Shown here: piece after piece, positions 20,436-28,573 of the stretch
How the letters are laid out: the number at the start of each line of letters is the position of its first letter
How positions within the stretch are numbered: position 1 is the stretch's first letter
Assembly (NCBI RefSeq): GCF_024055665.1
Contig: NZ_JAMXMC010000007.1
Span: forward strand, 248,001 to 312,000
Reading direction: 5' to 3'
Length of the DNA: 64,000 nt
DNA from: Ideonella oryzae
GTDB taxonomy: Bacteria > Pseudomonadota > Gammaproteobacteria > Burkholderiales > Burkholderiaceae_C
Made by a program: the position numbers and the translations under genes
Notes under the pieces: model-generated
Told to the model about the DNA's origin: nothing
The model's input: only the letters and a program-made list of their open reading frames with translations
The model's database searches: none

Positions 20436-20507
20436 GCGGGGCTCCGGGTGTCCGGGACAGGACAAGGGTTCAGAACCCTGGATTGTCCGCGCCGCAGGCG
20501 CCCCGGC

Positions 20508-20942
20508 TCAATGGCCCCAGACCCAGACCACCGTGCCGCCCAGGTTCATGCCGCTGAAGGTCAGCGTGCCCAGGGGGTGCAGGCTGGGCGCGGCCTGCTG
20601 GGCGATCACCCGGGCCAGGTCCAGGCTGAGGTCGAAGGGCTGGTCGGCGAAGTTGTACTGGCTGACGTCGCGGCCGTCATAGAGCGCTGCGGGCAGGCCA
20701 TTGACACCGCGCTGGGCCAACTGGGCCAGGAAGGTGGCGCGGTCGACGGTGTCCACGCTGTAGCTGCCCGCGGGCAGCAGCGCGGCCAGGCCACCCGGCA
20801 AGGGCGGCTGCGGGCTGGCCTGGGCGCTCACCGCCCGCAGCGCGGGCGTGTCCAGCGGGCTCAGGTCGGCCTGGGCCGGGCTGGTCAGCAGGGCCCACAG
20901 GGCCAGGGCGGCCCCGACGGCCGCGGGCAGAGAGGTGTTCAT
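20508..20942 (-). CDS. Small exported protein
   Basis: The 144-residue product starts with a clear signal peptide (MNTSLPAAVGAALALWALLTSPAQA, cut after AQA). A short mature domain follows with DLSPLDTPALRAVSAQ at its front and a Gly-rich end, TFSGMNLGGTVVWVWGH. It is probably periplasmic. No family was recognised. The gene stands alone on this strand before the GNAT gene. Confidence 0.55.
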   Translation of the reverse strand: MNTSLPAAVGAALALWALLTSPAQADLSPLDTPALRAVSAQASPQPPLPGGLAALLPAGSYSVDTVDRATFLAQLAQRGVNGLPAALYDGRDVSQYNFADQPFDLSLDLARVIAQQAAPSLHPLGTLTFSGMNLGGTVVWVWGH

Positions 20943-21042
20943 GGCGGTGTCCTCGGGATGCCGCCAGTGTTGGGCGCGCGGGCCCGGGGCAAAGCCCGGA
21001 AAACCGGGCCGGGAAGCCGCCTGATGCGGTGGCGCCGGTGTC

Positions 21043-21597
21043 TCAGCCCCGGCGGAGCGCCCAGTCGCCGCGCAAGAGACCCAGCTGCAGCAGATCGTGC
21101 CGCTGCCCGCCCCAGAAGCCGACCTCGCGCAGCCGGCCCTCGCGCGCGAAGCCCAGGCCCTCGGCCAGGGCCAGCGAAGGGGCGTTGTCCGGGTGGATCT
21201 GGGCCTCGATGCGGTGCAGGCCCATCTGCGCGAAGCCCCAGTCGAAGGCCGCGCACAGGGCCTCGCGCATCAGCCCCTGGCCGCGGGCCGTGCGGGCCAG
21301 CTCGTAGCCGGTGCTGCACTTGGCCCATTCGCGGTTCCAGGCGAACAGGCCGCAACTGCCCACCAGGACGCCATCGGCACGGCGCTCCAGCCCCCAGCGC
21401 ACGCCGGGGTGGGGCTGCTGGCGCCAGGCGGCAAAACGCCGCACCAGGTCCTCGGCCTCGGCCAAGGTGGTAAGGGGGTCCGTGCCGAAGTGGCGCATGG
21501 CCGGGCCGTCGCCATGGATGGCCAGCAGGGCGGGGGCGTCGTCCAGCGTCAGTTCGCGCAGCCGCAGCCGCGGGGTCTCCAGCGTGGGAAAGCTCAT
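21043..21597 (-). CDS. GNAT-family N-acetyltransferase (RimJ/RimL type)
   Basis: The 184-residue protein begins with the RimJ/RimL phrase TPRLRLRELTLDDAPAL. It has the acetyl-CoA-binding segment YELARTARGQGLMREALCA followed by HRIEAQIHPDNAPSLALAEGLGF, the typical conserved Asn motif. Members acetylate ribosomal proteins or small molecules, and the substrate cannot be told. Its ATG is 34 bases from the stop of the upstream methyltransferase gene, so the two are likely cotranscribed. Confidence 0.85.
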   Translation of the reverse strand: MSFPTLETPRLRLRELTLDDAPALLAIHGDGPAMRHFGTDPLTTLAEAEDLVRRFAAWRQQPHPGVRWGLERRADGVLVGSCGLFAWNREWAKCSTGYELARTARGQGLMREALCAAFDWGFAQMGLHRIEAQIHPDNAPSLALAEGLGFAREGRLREVGFWGGQRHDLLQLGLLRGDWALRRG

Positions 21598-21631
21598 CGG
21601 CCCATGCTAACCAGGACAGGCCGCGGCGGGC

Positions 21632-22558
21632 TCAGTCCGGCCGCCGCGCCACCAGCACCTTGAGCGAGCGCGTCTCATCCGCATCGGCAAAGGCCGCCGG
21701 GTTGGGCAGGCGCTCGGTGACCTGCAGGGTGGGCGCGTGCTCGGCCACCCAGGTGCGCAGCTCGGCCTCGGTGCGCTTGGGGGAGTTCAGGCACAGCAGG
21801 GCCTGGCCGCCGGGCGTCAGCAGCTCGGGCAGGCGGCGCAGCAGGCGGGGATAGTCCTTCTCGGCCACGAAGCTGCCCTTCTGGTAGCTGGGCGGGTCGG
21901 CGATGACCAGGTCGTAGGGCCCGCCGCGGCCCACCTTGCCCCAGCTGCTGAACAGGTCATGCGGCAGGAAGCTGGCCCCGGCGCTCAGGCCGTTGAGGGC
22001 ATGGTTGGCCTTGCCGATGCCCAGGGCGCCGGCGGCCATGTCCACATTGACCACCCGGCCGGCACCGCCCTGCAGGGCCGCCACCGAGAAGGCGCAGGTG
22101 TAGGCAAAGAGATTGAGCACGGTCAAGCCAGGCCGGGCCACAGCCTGGGCCCGCACCCAGCGCCGGCCCTCGGCCATGTCCAGGAACAGGCCATGGTTGA
22201 AGCCGCGCAGCAGGTGCACCTTGTAGCGGGCACCGTCCTCGACCACGGTGTGGGGCTCGGGCACGCTGCCGCTGAGCAGACGGGTCTGGGCCCGCACCTC
22301 GTCGCGCTGCTGGAAGACCAGGTTCAGGGCCTGGCCGGGCGCCACCTCGGCCCAGCGCCGCGCGAAGGCAGCCTGGACGGTGGCCAGGGTGGTCTCGTCC
22401 ACCGGGGCGAAGCAGGTCAGCAGCCAGACCGGCGGGTAGGCGTCCAGGGTCCAGTCCTCGCAGCCGGGATGGCGGCCACCGCGGCCGTGGAAGAGGCGCT
22501 GGGCAGAATCCACCGGCTGGAGGTGGGCGATGGCGTCGAGCAAGGTGGACAGGTTCAA
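21632..22558 (-). CDS. SAM-dependent methyltransferase, rRNA cytosine/guanine type (COG1092-like)
   Basis: The 308-residue protein has a Rossmann methyltransferase fold with VLNLFAYTCAFSVAALQGG (motif I), VNVDMA and the catalytic motif VIADPPSYQKG, as in the RlmI/RlmL/YccW group. The N-terminal PUA domain of RlmI is absent; instead about 100 residues of another fold precede the methyltransferase part. The probable substrate is rRNA, but the position is unknown. Confidence 0.75.
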   Translation of the reverse strand: MNLSTLLDAIAHLQPVDSAQRLFHGRGGRHPGCEDWTLDAYPPVWLLTCFAPVDETTLATVQAAFARRWAEVAPGQALNLVFQQRDEVRAQTRLLSGSVPEPHTVVEDGARYKVHLLRGFNHGLFLDMAEGRRWVRAQAVARPGLTVLNLFAYTCAFSVAALQGGAGRVVNVDMAAGALGIGKANHALNGLSAGASFLPHDLFSSWGKVGRGGPYDLVIADPPSYQKGSFVAEKDYPRLLRRLPELLTPGGQALLCLNSPKRTEAELRTWVAEHAPTLQVTERLPNPAAFADADETRSLKVLVARRPD

Positions 22559-22669
22559 GACAGCTCAGAGACAACTTTTTGCAAATTGTCCTCGAGACCG
22601 TCAACCGGAGGTTTCCGGGCTTCGTTGTACAGACATCTTCAACCCACGGACTCCAAGTCCTTGCCCATC

Positions 22670-22870
22670 ATGACCAAGCTGTTCGCTGCCCTGATCGCCA
22701 CCGTGTTCGCCGCCGGCGCCTTTGCCGCGGATGCTCCTGCCACCGACGCCGCTGCTGCGCCGGCCGCCGCCGCTTCCGCCACCAAGCACAAGGTTGCCAA
22801 GAAGAAGCACGCTGCCAAGAAGAAGGCCGCTGCCAAGGCCGAAGCCGCTGCCCCGGCCGCCAGCAACTGA
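22670..22870 (+). CDS. Small exported Ala/Lys-rich protein
   Basis: The 66-residue product has a textbook signal peptide (MTKLFAALIATVFAAGAFA, cut before AD). The mature peptide is almost only Ala, Lys, Pro and Thr, with KKK/AAK repeats (KHKVAKKKHAAKKKAAAK). Low-complexity cationic periplasmic proteins of this kind resemble acid-shock (Asr-like) or histone-like peptides, but no homology can be claimed. A strong intrinsic terminator follows at 22923, supporting high expression. No convincing Shine-Dalgarno is visible. Confidence 0.6.
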   Translation: MTKLFAALIATVFAAGAFAADAPATDAAAAPAAAASATKHKVAKKKHAAKKKAAAKAEAAAPAASN

Positions 22871-22922
22871 GTGGCTGAACAGCCCCAGTCCTCTTCGCGG
22901 GCCTGAAGGTCTGCGAGGCACG

Positions 22923-22949
22923 AGCCCCCGGTACCCCCGGGGGCTTTTT
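22923..22949 (+). terminator. Intrinsic terminator
   Basis: AGCCCCCGG (22923-22931) pairs with CCGGGGGCT (22937-22945) around a 5-base loop and is followed by TTTTT. This is the clearest rho-independent terminator in the window and ends the small exported-protein transcript. Confidence 0.9.
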
Positions 22950-22982
22950 CGTTGCTGATCGGGGTGCAATGCGCCCGTGCGA

Positions 22983-23759
22983 TCAGGGCGTCGGCTGGGC
23001 GCCCGCCACGCTGGCGGTGCGGGCGCCGCGGGCCGCGTCCACCAGGAAGTTGACCGACTGCACGATGGCGTCCTTGGTCACCGCCTCCAGGTTGGTGCCC
23101 TTCAGGCTGGACAGGGAGCCGCCGAAGCCGCCGACCGAGAAGGAGCTGTCCTCGGTGGAAGCGGTGGCGCGCTTGGAGGCCACGACCTTGGCGGTCTCCA
23201 CGCACACCAGCTTCATGTCCAGGGCCACCGCGGCCTTCTGGGTCTTGGTGCCGATGGAGCCCACGAAGGGCGGCAGGCCGGCGCCGAAGCTCTTGTTCTC
23301 GGTGCTGACATCGATCTGGGTCACCGCGCCGGAGATCAGGAACTCGGCCTGCTGGGTCTGCACCTTCTTGCCGGCCAGTTCCAGTTCCTTGGCGATCTCG
23401 TCGAGCTGCTCGCGGTCCTGCACTTCAAAACAGCCGCTTTCGGACAGAGCGGTCACCAGCACGTCCTTGATGCCGTCGGCGATGCCGCTGACATTGCTCA
23501 GCCCGCCATTGGCCGCATCGGCCATCTGCAGCAGGGCGGCCAGACCGCAGGCCCCCGCGCCGCCGTTGTTGCCGTTGGCGGCCTTGCACTGCATCTTGCC
23601 CACCATCACGGAGGCCACGGGCGCATCGCAATGGGCCAGGGTGGGGGGCGGCGGTGCGTCGGCAGCCCAGGCCAGCGGAGCGGCGATCGACAATGTGGCC
23701 TCGCACGCCAGGCGGATCTGGCAGACGCCGGAACCGTGCCCTTCACGCCATCGACACAT
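22983..23759 (-). CDS. CsgG/HfaB-family lipoprotein-like assembly protein
   Basis: The core shows the CsgG pattern. CDAPVASVMVGKMQ is followed by GIADGIKDVLVTALSESGCFEVQDREQLDEI, then AEFLISGAVTQIDV and VALDMKLVCVETAKVVASKRA. CsgG makes the outer-membrane secretion pore for curli; many orphan relatives are of unknown role. No csgA, B, E or F gene is near. The start is uncertain: the ATG at 23759 gives a poor signal peptide ending PLAWA-AD, and an ATG at 23798 adds 13 residues. A lipobox is not evident. TGTATACA at 23761-23768 lies in the divergent promoter region shared with the MazG-like gene. Confidence 0.7.
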   Translation of the reverse strand: MCRWREGHGSGVCQIRLACEATLSIAAPLAWAADAPPPPTLAHCDAPVASVMVGKMQCKAANGNNGGAGACGLAALLQMADAANGGLSNVSGIADGIKDVLVTALSESGCFEVQDREQLDEIAKELELAGKKVQTQQAEFLISGAVTQIDVSTENKSFGAGLPPFVGSIGTKTQKAAVALDMKLVCVETAKVVASKRATASTEDSSFSVGGFGGSLSSLKGTNLEAVTKDAIVQSVNFLVDAARGARTASVAGAQPTP

Positions 23760-23803
23760 CTGTATACAAATTGAGCTGCCCCGCCCGGCAGCACACATGC
23801 CCG

Positions 23804-24175
23804 ATGAAAAACGATGCCGACCCCCTGCGCTGGGAGACCCTGCCCCAACGCCTGCACGACTTCGCTGCCGAGCGCGACTGGCAGCCCTTTCATGCCCCCA
23901 AGAACCTGGCCTCGGCGCTGATCGTCGAGGCCGGCGAGCTGCTGGAGCACTTCCAGTGGCTGACCGAGGACCAGAGCCGCGCCCTGGCCCAGCCGGGGCC
24001 GGCCAAGGACGCGGTGGCCGCCGAGATGGCCGACGTGCTGCTCTACCTGGTGCAGTTGGCCAGCGCGCTGGAGGTGGACCTGCTGGACGCGGCCGCGCGC
24101 AAGATGGTGGTCAACGCGGCCAAATACCCGGTGGAGAAGGCACGCGGGCGGGCCGACCGGGCCAGCGAGCTGTGA
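23804..24175 (+). CDS. MazG-like nucleotide pyrophosphohydrolase
   Basis: The 123-residue all-alpha protein has the metal-binding pattern EAGELLEHFQW and later EMADVLLYLVQLA, as in the RS21-C6/dCTPase branch of the MazG superfamily. These enzymes hydrolyse non-canonical or surplus dNTPs to monophosphates. The ATG at 23804 was chosen because upstream in-frame residues are of random composition and overlap the divergent gene. The 3' end overlaps the converging DUF2917 gene by 65 bases. Confidence 0.85.
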   Translation: MKNDADPLRWETLPQRLHDFAAERDWQPFHAPKNLASALIVEAGELLEHFQWLTEDQSRALAQPGPAKDAVAAEMADVLLYLVQLASALEVDLLDAAARKMVVNAAKYPVEKARGRADRASEL

Positions 24176-24491
24176 GACGGGCCCACCCGCCGACCGTCCA
24201 GCCCCACAGCCGCGCCCCCAGCGGGGCCCGCCGCTGCAGCCGCAGCGTGGCGGCCGACAGGGCCTGCCACTGCCACTCGCCCGCGTCCTGCACCTCCCCC
24301 TGATGCCCCTCGGCCCAGACGGCCACCGGCCGCCACAGGCGTTCGCCCAGCCACTGGGCGGGCGGCCGGGCCTGCAGGCGCCCCTGGGCCAGCCAGAGCC
24401 GGTCGCCCCGGCGCAGCTGCAGGCTCAGGCACTGGCCGGCGGCCAGGGTGTGGGTGACGGCGGCGGGAGGGGTCAGATCATCGCTGTGCAT
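24111..24491 (-). CDS. DUF2917-like small protein
   Basis: The 126-residue protein contains LAAGQCLSLQLRRGDRLWLAQGRL, the short beta-rich repeat of DUF2917 proteins. These often sit next to MocR-type regulator genes in Burkholderiales. Its start (MHSDDLTPP) is divergent from the MocR gene across 155 bases. The C-terminal tail is Arg/Pro-rich and overlaps the end of the converging MazG-like gene, so the exact 3' extent is the weak point. Confidence 0.6.
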   Translation of the reverse strand: MHSDDLTPPAAVTHTLAAGQCLSLQLRRGDRLWLAQGRLQARPPAQWLGERLWRPVAVWAEGHQGEVQDAGEWQWQALSAATLRLQRRAPLGARLWGWTVGGWARLTARWPGRPARVPSPPGIWPR

Positions 24492-24646
24492 GGCCTCCAC
24501 TGTGCGCGGCCGGTCCGCTGCCCGGCAGGCACAGCCGCGCACGGGGCGCCCCGCAACAGCGGCCTTGCAGGCCATCTGTTCCGGTCCGATCCGCGACACT
24601 CTGTGCCTGTTCCGATGCCCGCCCCGCCCCCACACTGGCCCGCGCC

Positions 24647-26065
24647 ATGAACCCGCTGTACCGCCGCATCGCCGACCAGTACCGGTCAGCCATCCACGCC
24701 GGCTCGCTGCGCCCGGGCGACCGCTTCCCGTCGGTGCGCACGCTGATGCGCACCCACACCGTCAGCCTGTCGACCGCGCTGCAGGCCTGCCGCCAACTGG
24801 AGGATGAAGGCTGGCTGGAGGCCCGCGCGCGCTCGGGCTACTTCGTGCAGCACCCACGCCGGCGCGGCCTGCCCCCGGCCACCGAGCAGGGCCTGCAGCC
24901 CATCGACCCGGCGGCCTATGTCGGCATCTCGGCCCATGTCTCGGAGATCCTGGCCCGCGGTCAACGCCAGCCGGTGAGCGCCAACCTGGCGCTGGCGGTG
25001 GGGCCCAGCGCGCTGTATCCGGGCGAGGCGCTCTCGCGCATCATGCAGCGCAAGCTGCGGCTGCAGCCCAACGTCCTGGTCAGCATGACCCGCCGGTACG
25101 GCCACCCGCTGCTGCGCGCCGCGCTGGCCCGACGCGCCCTGGCCCGCGGTGTGACAGCCGCGCCGGAAGAAGTGGTCATCACCCAGGGGGCCACCGAGGC
25201 GATGAACCTGGCCCTGCGGGCGGTGACCCGGCCCGGCGGCACGGTGGCGGTGGAGTCGCCCAGCTTCTACGGCCTGCTGCAGATCATCGAGGCCCTGGGC
25301 CTGCGCGCCATCGAGCTGCCCACCAGCCCGCGCGACGGCCTGTCGGTGGAGGCCCTGGCCTTTGCGCTGGACAGCGACCCGTCCATCCAGGCGGTCGCCG
25401 TCATGCCCACCCTGCACAACCCCCTGAGCTGCACCATGCCCGACGAGCGCAAGGCCGCCCTGGTGGCCTTGTGCGCCGAACGCGGCGTGGCGCTGATCGA
25501 AGACGACATCTACGGCGAGATGAACCCCCAGCCGGCGCGCCCGCTCAAGGCCTGGGACCGGGCCGGCGGCGTCATCCACTGCAACTCGCTGAGCAAGATC
25601 CTGGCGCCCGGCCTGCGCCTGGGCTGGATGCTGGCCGGGCGCTGGCAGGCCCGGGTGGAGATGCTCAAGTACACCCAGAGCCGCTTCCCGGAGGAGCTGC
25701 CCCAGGCCACGGTGGCCGAGTTCCTGGACAGCCCCGCCTACGACCGCCACCTGCGGCGGCTGAACGAGGCGCTGCGCCAGCACCGCGACGCCTACGCCGA
25801 CCGCATCGCCACCCACTTCCCGCCCGGCACCCGGGTGACCCTGCCCGAGGGCGGCATGCTGCTGTGGCTGCAGCTGCCCGACGGCGCCAGCGGCGACACC
25901 CTGTTCGACGCCGCGCTGGCCCGGGGCATCAAGATCGCGCCGGGCTCCATGTTCTCCACCGGCCGGCGCTACGACGGCTGCGTGCGCCTGAGCTGCGGCC
26001 GCGCCATGGACGACGCGGTGGAGACGGCCCTGCGCACGCTGGGCAGCCTGGTGCAGGACGCCTGA
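24647..26065 (+). CDS. MocR-type GntR regulator with PLP aminotransferase domain
   Basis: The 472-residue protein joins an N-terminal GntR winged helix (about residues 1-70: IADQYRSAIHAGSLRPGDRFPSVRTL in parts) to a fold-type I aminotransferase domain. The latter shows TQGATEAMNLALRAV, a conserved EDDIYGE and the PLP-lysine region HCNSLSKILAPGLRLGW. MocR regulators sense amino-acid or vitamin B6-related ligands through PLP. The adjacent divergent DUF2917 gene is a plausible target. Confidence 0.9.
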   Translation: MNPLYRRIADQYRSAIHAGSLRPGDRFPSVRTLMRTHTVSLSTALQACRQLEDEGWLEARARSGYFVQHPRRRGLPPATEQGLQPIDPAAYVGISAHVSEILARGQRQPVSANLALAVGPSALYPGEALSRIMQRKLRLQPNVLVSMTRRYGHPLLRAALARRALARGVTAAPEEVVITQGATEAMNLALRAVTRPGGTVAVESPSFYGLLQIIEALGLRAIELPTSPRDGLSVEALAFALDSDPSIQAVAVMPTLHNPLSCTMPDERKAALVALCAERGVALIEDDIYGEMNPQPARPLKAWDRAGGVIHCNSLSKILAPGLRLGWMLAGRWQARVEMLKYTQSRFPEELPQATVAEFLDSPAYDRHLRRLNEALRQHRDAYADRIATHFPPGTRVTLPEGGMLLWLQLPDGASGDTLFDAALARGIKIAPGSMFSTGRRYDGCVRLSCGRAMDDAVETALRTLGSLVQDA

Positions 26066-26088
26066 ACCGCCGCCAAAGACCGGTTCAG
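26062..26088. terminator. Bidirectional stop-codon palindrome
   Basis: CTGAACCG (26062-26069) and CGGTTCAG (26081-26088) form a perfect 8-base stem with an 11-base loop. The arms contain the MocR stop (26063-26065) and, on the other strand, the truncated-haemoglobin stop (26085-26087). Confidence 0.6.
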
Positions 26089-26510
26089 AGCAAAGTGGCC
26101 GGGGCCGCACCCGCGCAGGCCTCGCCCGCGGTGTTGACCATGTGCTCCGCCATGTCGGCAAAGGCCTTCTCCAGCGCGGCCCGCAGCGGCGCGTCGTCCA
26201 CCGTCTCGGCCAGGGCCTGGCGCATGCACAGCATCCACTCGTCGCGCTCCACCGGCCCCACCCGGTAGGGCAGATGGCGCATGCGCAGGCGCGGGTGGCC
26301 CTTCTCGGCGGTGTACAGCGGTGGCCCGCCAAACCAGCCGCTGAGGTACTTGAACAGGCTGGCGGCGCTGCCGGCCAGGCTCTCGGGGTGGATCTGCCGC
26401 ACGGTGTAGGCCTCGGGCAGCTCGTCCATCAGCGCGTAGAAGCGCTCGACCAGGCGCCGCACGCCGGCCTCGCCGCCCAGGCGGTCGTAGGGGGTGGGAG
26501 AAGGGGTCAT
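26085..26510 (-). CDS. Group II truncated haemoglobin
   Basis: This 141-residue globin begins PYDRLGGEAGVRRLVERFYALM. It has YLSGWFGGPPLY at the CD corner and GHPRLRMRHLPY with the proximal histidine. DEWMLCMRQAL carries the group II Trp G8. Such proteins bind O2 and NO and help in nitrosative or oxidative stress. The ATG at 26510 is preceded by GGAGAC; an in-frame ATG at 26537 adds nine unlikely residues. Confidence 0.93.
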   Translation of the reverse strand: MTPSPTPYDRLGGEAGVRRLVERFYALMDELPEAYTVRQIHPESLAGSAASLFKYLSGWFGGPPLYTAEKGHPRLRMRHLPYRVGPVERDEWMLCMRQALAETVDDAPLRAALEKAFADMAEHMVNTAGEACAGAAPATLL

Positions 26511-26851
26511 GCGTGGGGGTCTCCAGGGCAGGGGCATGGGCTCATGTTCCTGGCCAAGCTATCAAGCCCCATGCCAGCCCCCATCCCGCCGAAAAGTCCA
26601 ATCTGGACAATGACTTGCCCGATGGCGACGGCGCCAGCCCGTGTCGCCTCTGCCGGCGCAAGTCTGCCGCGCACTGCCGAATCTGGCAGCATCTGTCGGC
26701 ACGTGGCAGTGGGCTGGCGGTGAGGAAAGGGGCGCAAACCGCGTGGAAATGCACGCGAAACGCCCTGTCAGTCCCCCAGCAAATTAAAGGGTTAACCCTT
26801 GATGCTGGACAATCTCGACATCCCCGACCGCTGTTCATCCGGGAGCTGCGC
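26511..26851. promoter_or_regulatory. Gene-free regulatory stretch with palindromes
   Basis: This 341-base divergent region between the truncated haemoglobin and a small membrane protein has no gene. It holds a 5-3-5 repeat GTCCAATCTGGAC (26596-26608) and a related 5-6-5 repeat CTGCC-GAATCT-GGCAG (26674-26689); both are centred on AATCTGG. It also holds a perfect 14-base palindrome AAGGGTTAACCCTT (26787-26800). The similarity of the first two suggests sites for one dimeric regulator. The 14-mer lies 52 bases before the small membrane-protein start. Confidence 0.4.
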
Positions 26852-27178
26852 ATGCCACCCAGCCGTTCACTTTGGACCCGTTACCTCTTGCCGGTAGGCC
26901 TGCTGCAGGCCCCCCAGGGGGACCTGTTCCTGCACCGCGCGATGCGGGTGGGCAACCTGGACGCCCTGCGCCGCTGGATGCCGCACTACGTCAAGGTGCA
27001 CGGCGTGCTGGCCGGCCTGCTGACCGTGGCCATGTGCGTCGCCGTCAGCCTGGGCCTGCCCTTCTGGCTGAGCCTGCTGGGCGCGCTGGCCAATGCCGGC
27101 GAGCTGCTGCTGTTCATCGTCTTCACCGGCCTGGCGCTGGCCCTGCGCCTGCCGGTGCCGCCCAGCGGCTGGCACTGA
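26852..27178 (+). CDS. Small membrane protein of unknown function
   Basis: The 108-residue protein has a soluble, basic N-terminal third (TRYLLPVGLLQAPQGDLFLHRAMR) and two hydrophobic helices, about residues 50-72 and 76-98. GGGAG precedes the ATG by 8 bases. It ends 10 bases from the converging reductase gene. No family was recognised. Its promoter region is rich in palindromes. Confidence 0.6.
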   Translation: MPPSRSLWTRYLLPVGLLQAPQGDLFLHRAMRVGNLDALRRWMPHYVKVHGVLAGLLTVAMCVAVSLGLPFWLSLLGALANAGELLLFIVFTGLALALRLPVPPSGWH

Positions 27179-27188
27179 ACGCGCGGGC

Positions 27189-28205
27189 TCAGAAGAAGCG
27201 GTCGAAGTGGATCCGCTCCGGAGGGATCCGGTGCGTGACCTGCAGCAGGGGCAGCAGCGCCTCCACCATGCCGGGGGGGCCGGCCAGGTAGATCTCCCGC
27301 TCGGCCAGGGTCTCGCCCAAGGTCTGCTCGACCAGGGCATGGATGGGCCCCACTGCGCCGGTCCAGCCGGCGGTGGCCGCGGCCTGCGCATCGGAGACGG
27401 CGGCGTGGTAGCGCAGACGCTCGCCCGGCACCCCCAGCGCCGCCAGCTCGGCCCGGCCGCACAGGTCGGCCGGCGTGCGGCCGCCGTAGAAGAAGTCCAG
27501 CCGTCGCGGGCCCTCGCGCAGCAGCGTGGCGGCCGCGCCGCGGGCCACCGACAGCATCGGCGCCAGACCGGAGCCGCCGGCGATGCAGACAATGTCGCGC
27601 ACCACGTCCGGCCGCAGCCAGGCCATGCCGTAGGGGCCGTCCAGCGCCACGCTGTCGCCCGGCCGCAGGGTGTCGAACAGCGACTGGCTGGCCTCGCCGC
27701 CGGGCACACGGCGCACGCAGAAATGCCACTCGCCCGCCGCGTTGGCCAGGTTGGCCATCGAATAGGCCCGCTCGCGCGCCAGGCCGGGCAGGCCCAGGAA
27801 GGCGTACTGGCCGGGCTCGAAGGCAGCCGGGGTCTCGGTCTGGAACACGAACTCGCGCAGGTCGTGCGTGAGCGGGCGCACCGCCCGCAGCGTGGCGGTC
27901 TGGCGCCGGGGCGGCGTGGGGGCGGTGCCGCGCGGGTCCAGGCGCATCTTCAGCGCCACGTCACCCTGCGGCCGGCATTGGCAGGCCAGCTGCCGGCCCT
28001 TGCGGCGGTCGCGCTCGCTCAGGCCGGGTGCCTCGGCCCACAGCACCTCGACCTGGCCTTGCTCCACCTCGCAGCGGCAGCAGCCGCAGGCGCCCACGCC
28101 GCATTCGTAGGGCAGGGCCACGCCCGCCCGCAGCGCGGCCCGCAGCAGGGTGTCGCCCTCGGCGACCTCGAAGCAGGCCTCGCCGCCGTTGAGGCTCACC
28201 GTCAT
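27189..28205 (-). CDS. Ferredoxin-NAD(P)H reductase of an oxygenase (plant-type 2Fe-2S plus FAD)
   Basis: This 338-residue electron-transfer flavoprotein feeds a Rieske oxygenase. The N-terminal [2Fe-2S] domain has cysteines C35, C40 and C43 (YECGVGACGCC) and a fourth in QLACQC. The FAD domain shows RERAYSMAN, and the NAD domain GGSGLAPMLS with the final LAGPPGMVEALL. This layout is that of naphthalene- and benzoate-type reductases. It is coupled to the Rieske ferredoxin gene by ATGA and is the last gene of the oxygenase operon. Confidence 0.93.
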   Translation of the reverse strand: MTVSLNGGEACFEVAEGDTLLRAALRAGVALPYECGVGACGCCRCEVEQGQVEVLWAEAPGLSERDRRKGRQLACQCRPQGDVALKMRLDPRGTAPTPPRRQTATLRAVRPLTHDLREFVFQTETPAAFEPGQYAFLGLPGLARERAYSMANLANAAGEWHFCVRRVPGGEASQSLFDTLRPGDSVALDGPYGMAWLRPDVVRDIVCIAGGSGLAPMLSVARGAAATLLREGPRRLDFFYGGRTPADLCGRAELAALGVPGERLRYHAAVSDAQAAATAGWTGAVGPIHALVEQTLGETLAEREIYLAGPPGMVEALLPLLQVTHRIPPERIHFDRFF

Positions 28206-28540
28206 GCCGGCTCCTGCACCGGCAGCGCGGCCAGCACCTGGCCGTCCTGCACCTGCGCCGGGTAGACCCGCAGCGCGATGGTGCAGGGCGCACCGGCCGG
28301 CTTGCCGGTGGCGATGTCGAAAGCGCCCTGGTGGTAGGGGCACTCCACCAGGCCGTCCTCGATCTCGCCATCGCACAGCGAGGCGTCGCCATGGGTGCAG
28401 GTGTCGTCGGTGACGTGGATGCCACTGTCGATGCGGAACACCGCCAGCGGCGGCCGGCCGGGCAGCGCGATGCGGCGGCAGCCGCCGGCAGGCACGTCGG
28501 CCACGGCGCACAGGGGGGTCAGGGGAGAGGTCGTGGTCAT
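28202..28540 (-). CDS. Rieske-type ferredoxin of a ring-hydroxylating oxygenase
   Basis: This 112-residue soluble Rieske protein has ligands C48-T-H50 and C67-P-Y-H70 with 16 residues between the pairs, normal for NahAb/BphA3-type ferredoxins. It carries electrons from the coupled reductase to the terminal oxygenase at 33207-34412. Its stop overlaps the reductase start (ATGA). It lies 33 bases after the FadL-type gene. Confidence 0.93.
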   Translation of the reverse strand: MTTTSPLTPLCAVADVPAGGCRRIALPGRPPLAVFRIDSGIHVTDDTCTHGDASLCDGEIEDGLVECPYHQGAFDIATGKPAGAPCTIALRVYPAQVQDGQVLAALPVQEPA

Positions 28541-28573
28541 GCTCGGCTTTCAGGAGTCAGCGGGAAGGCGGCC

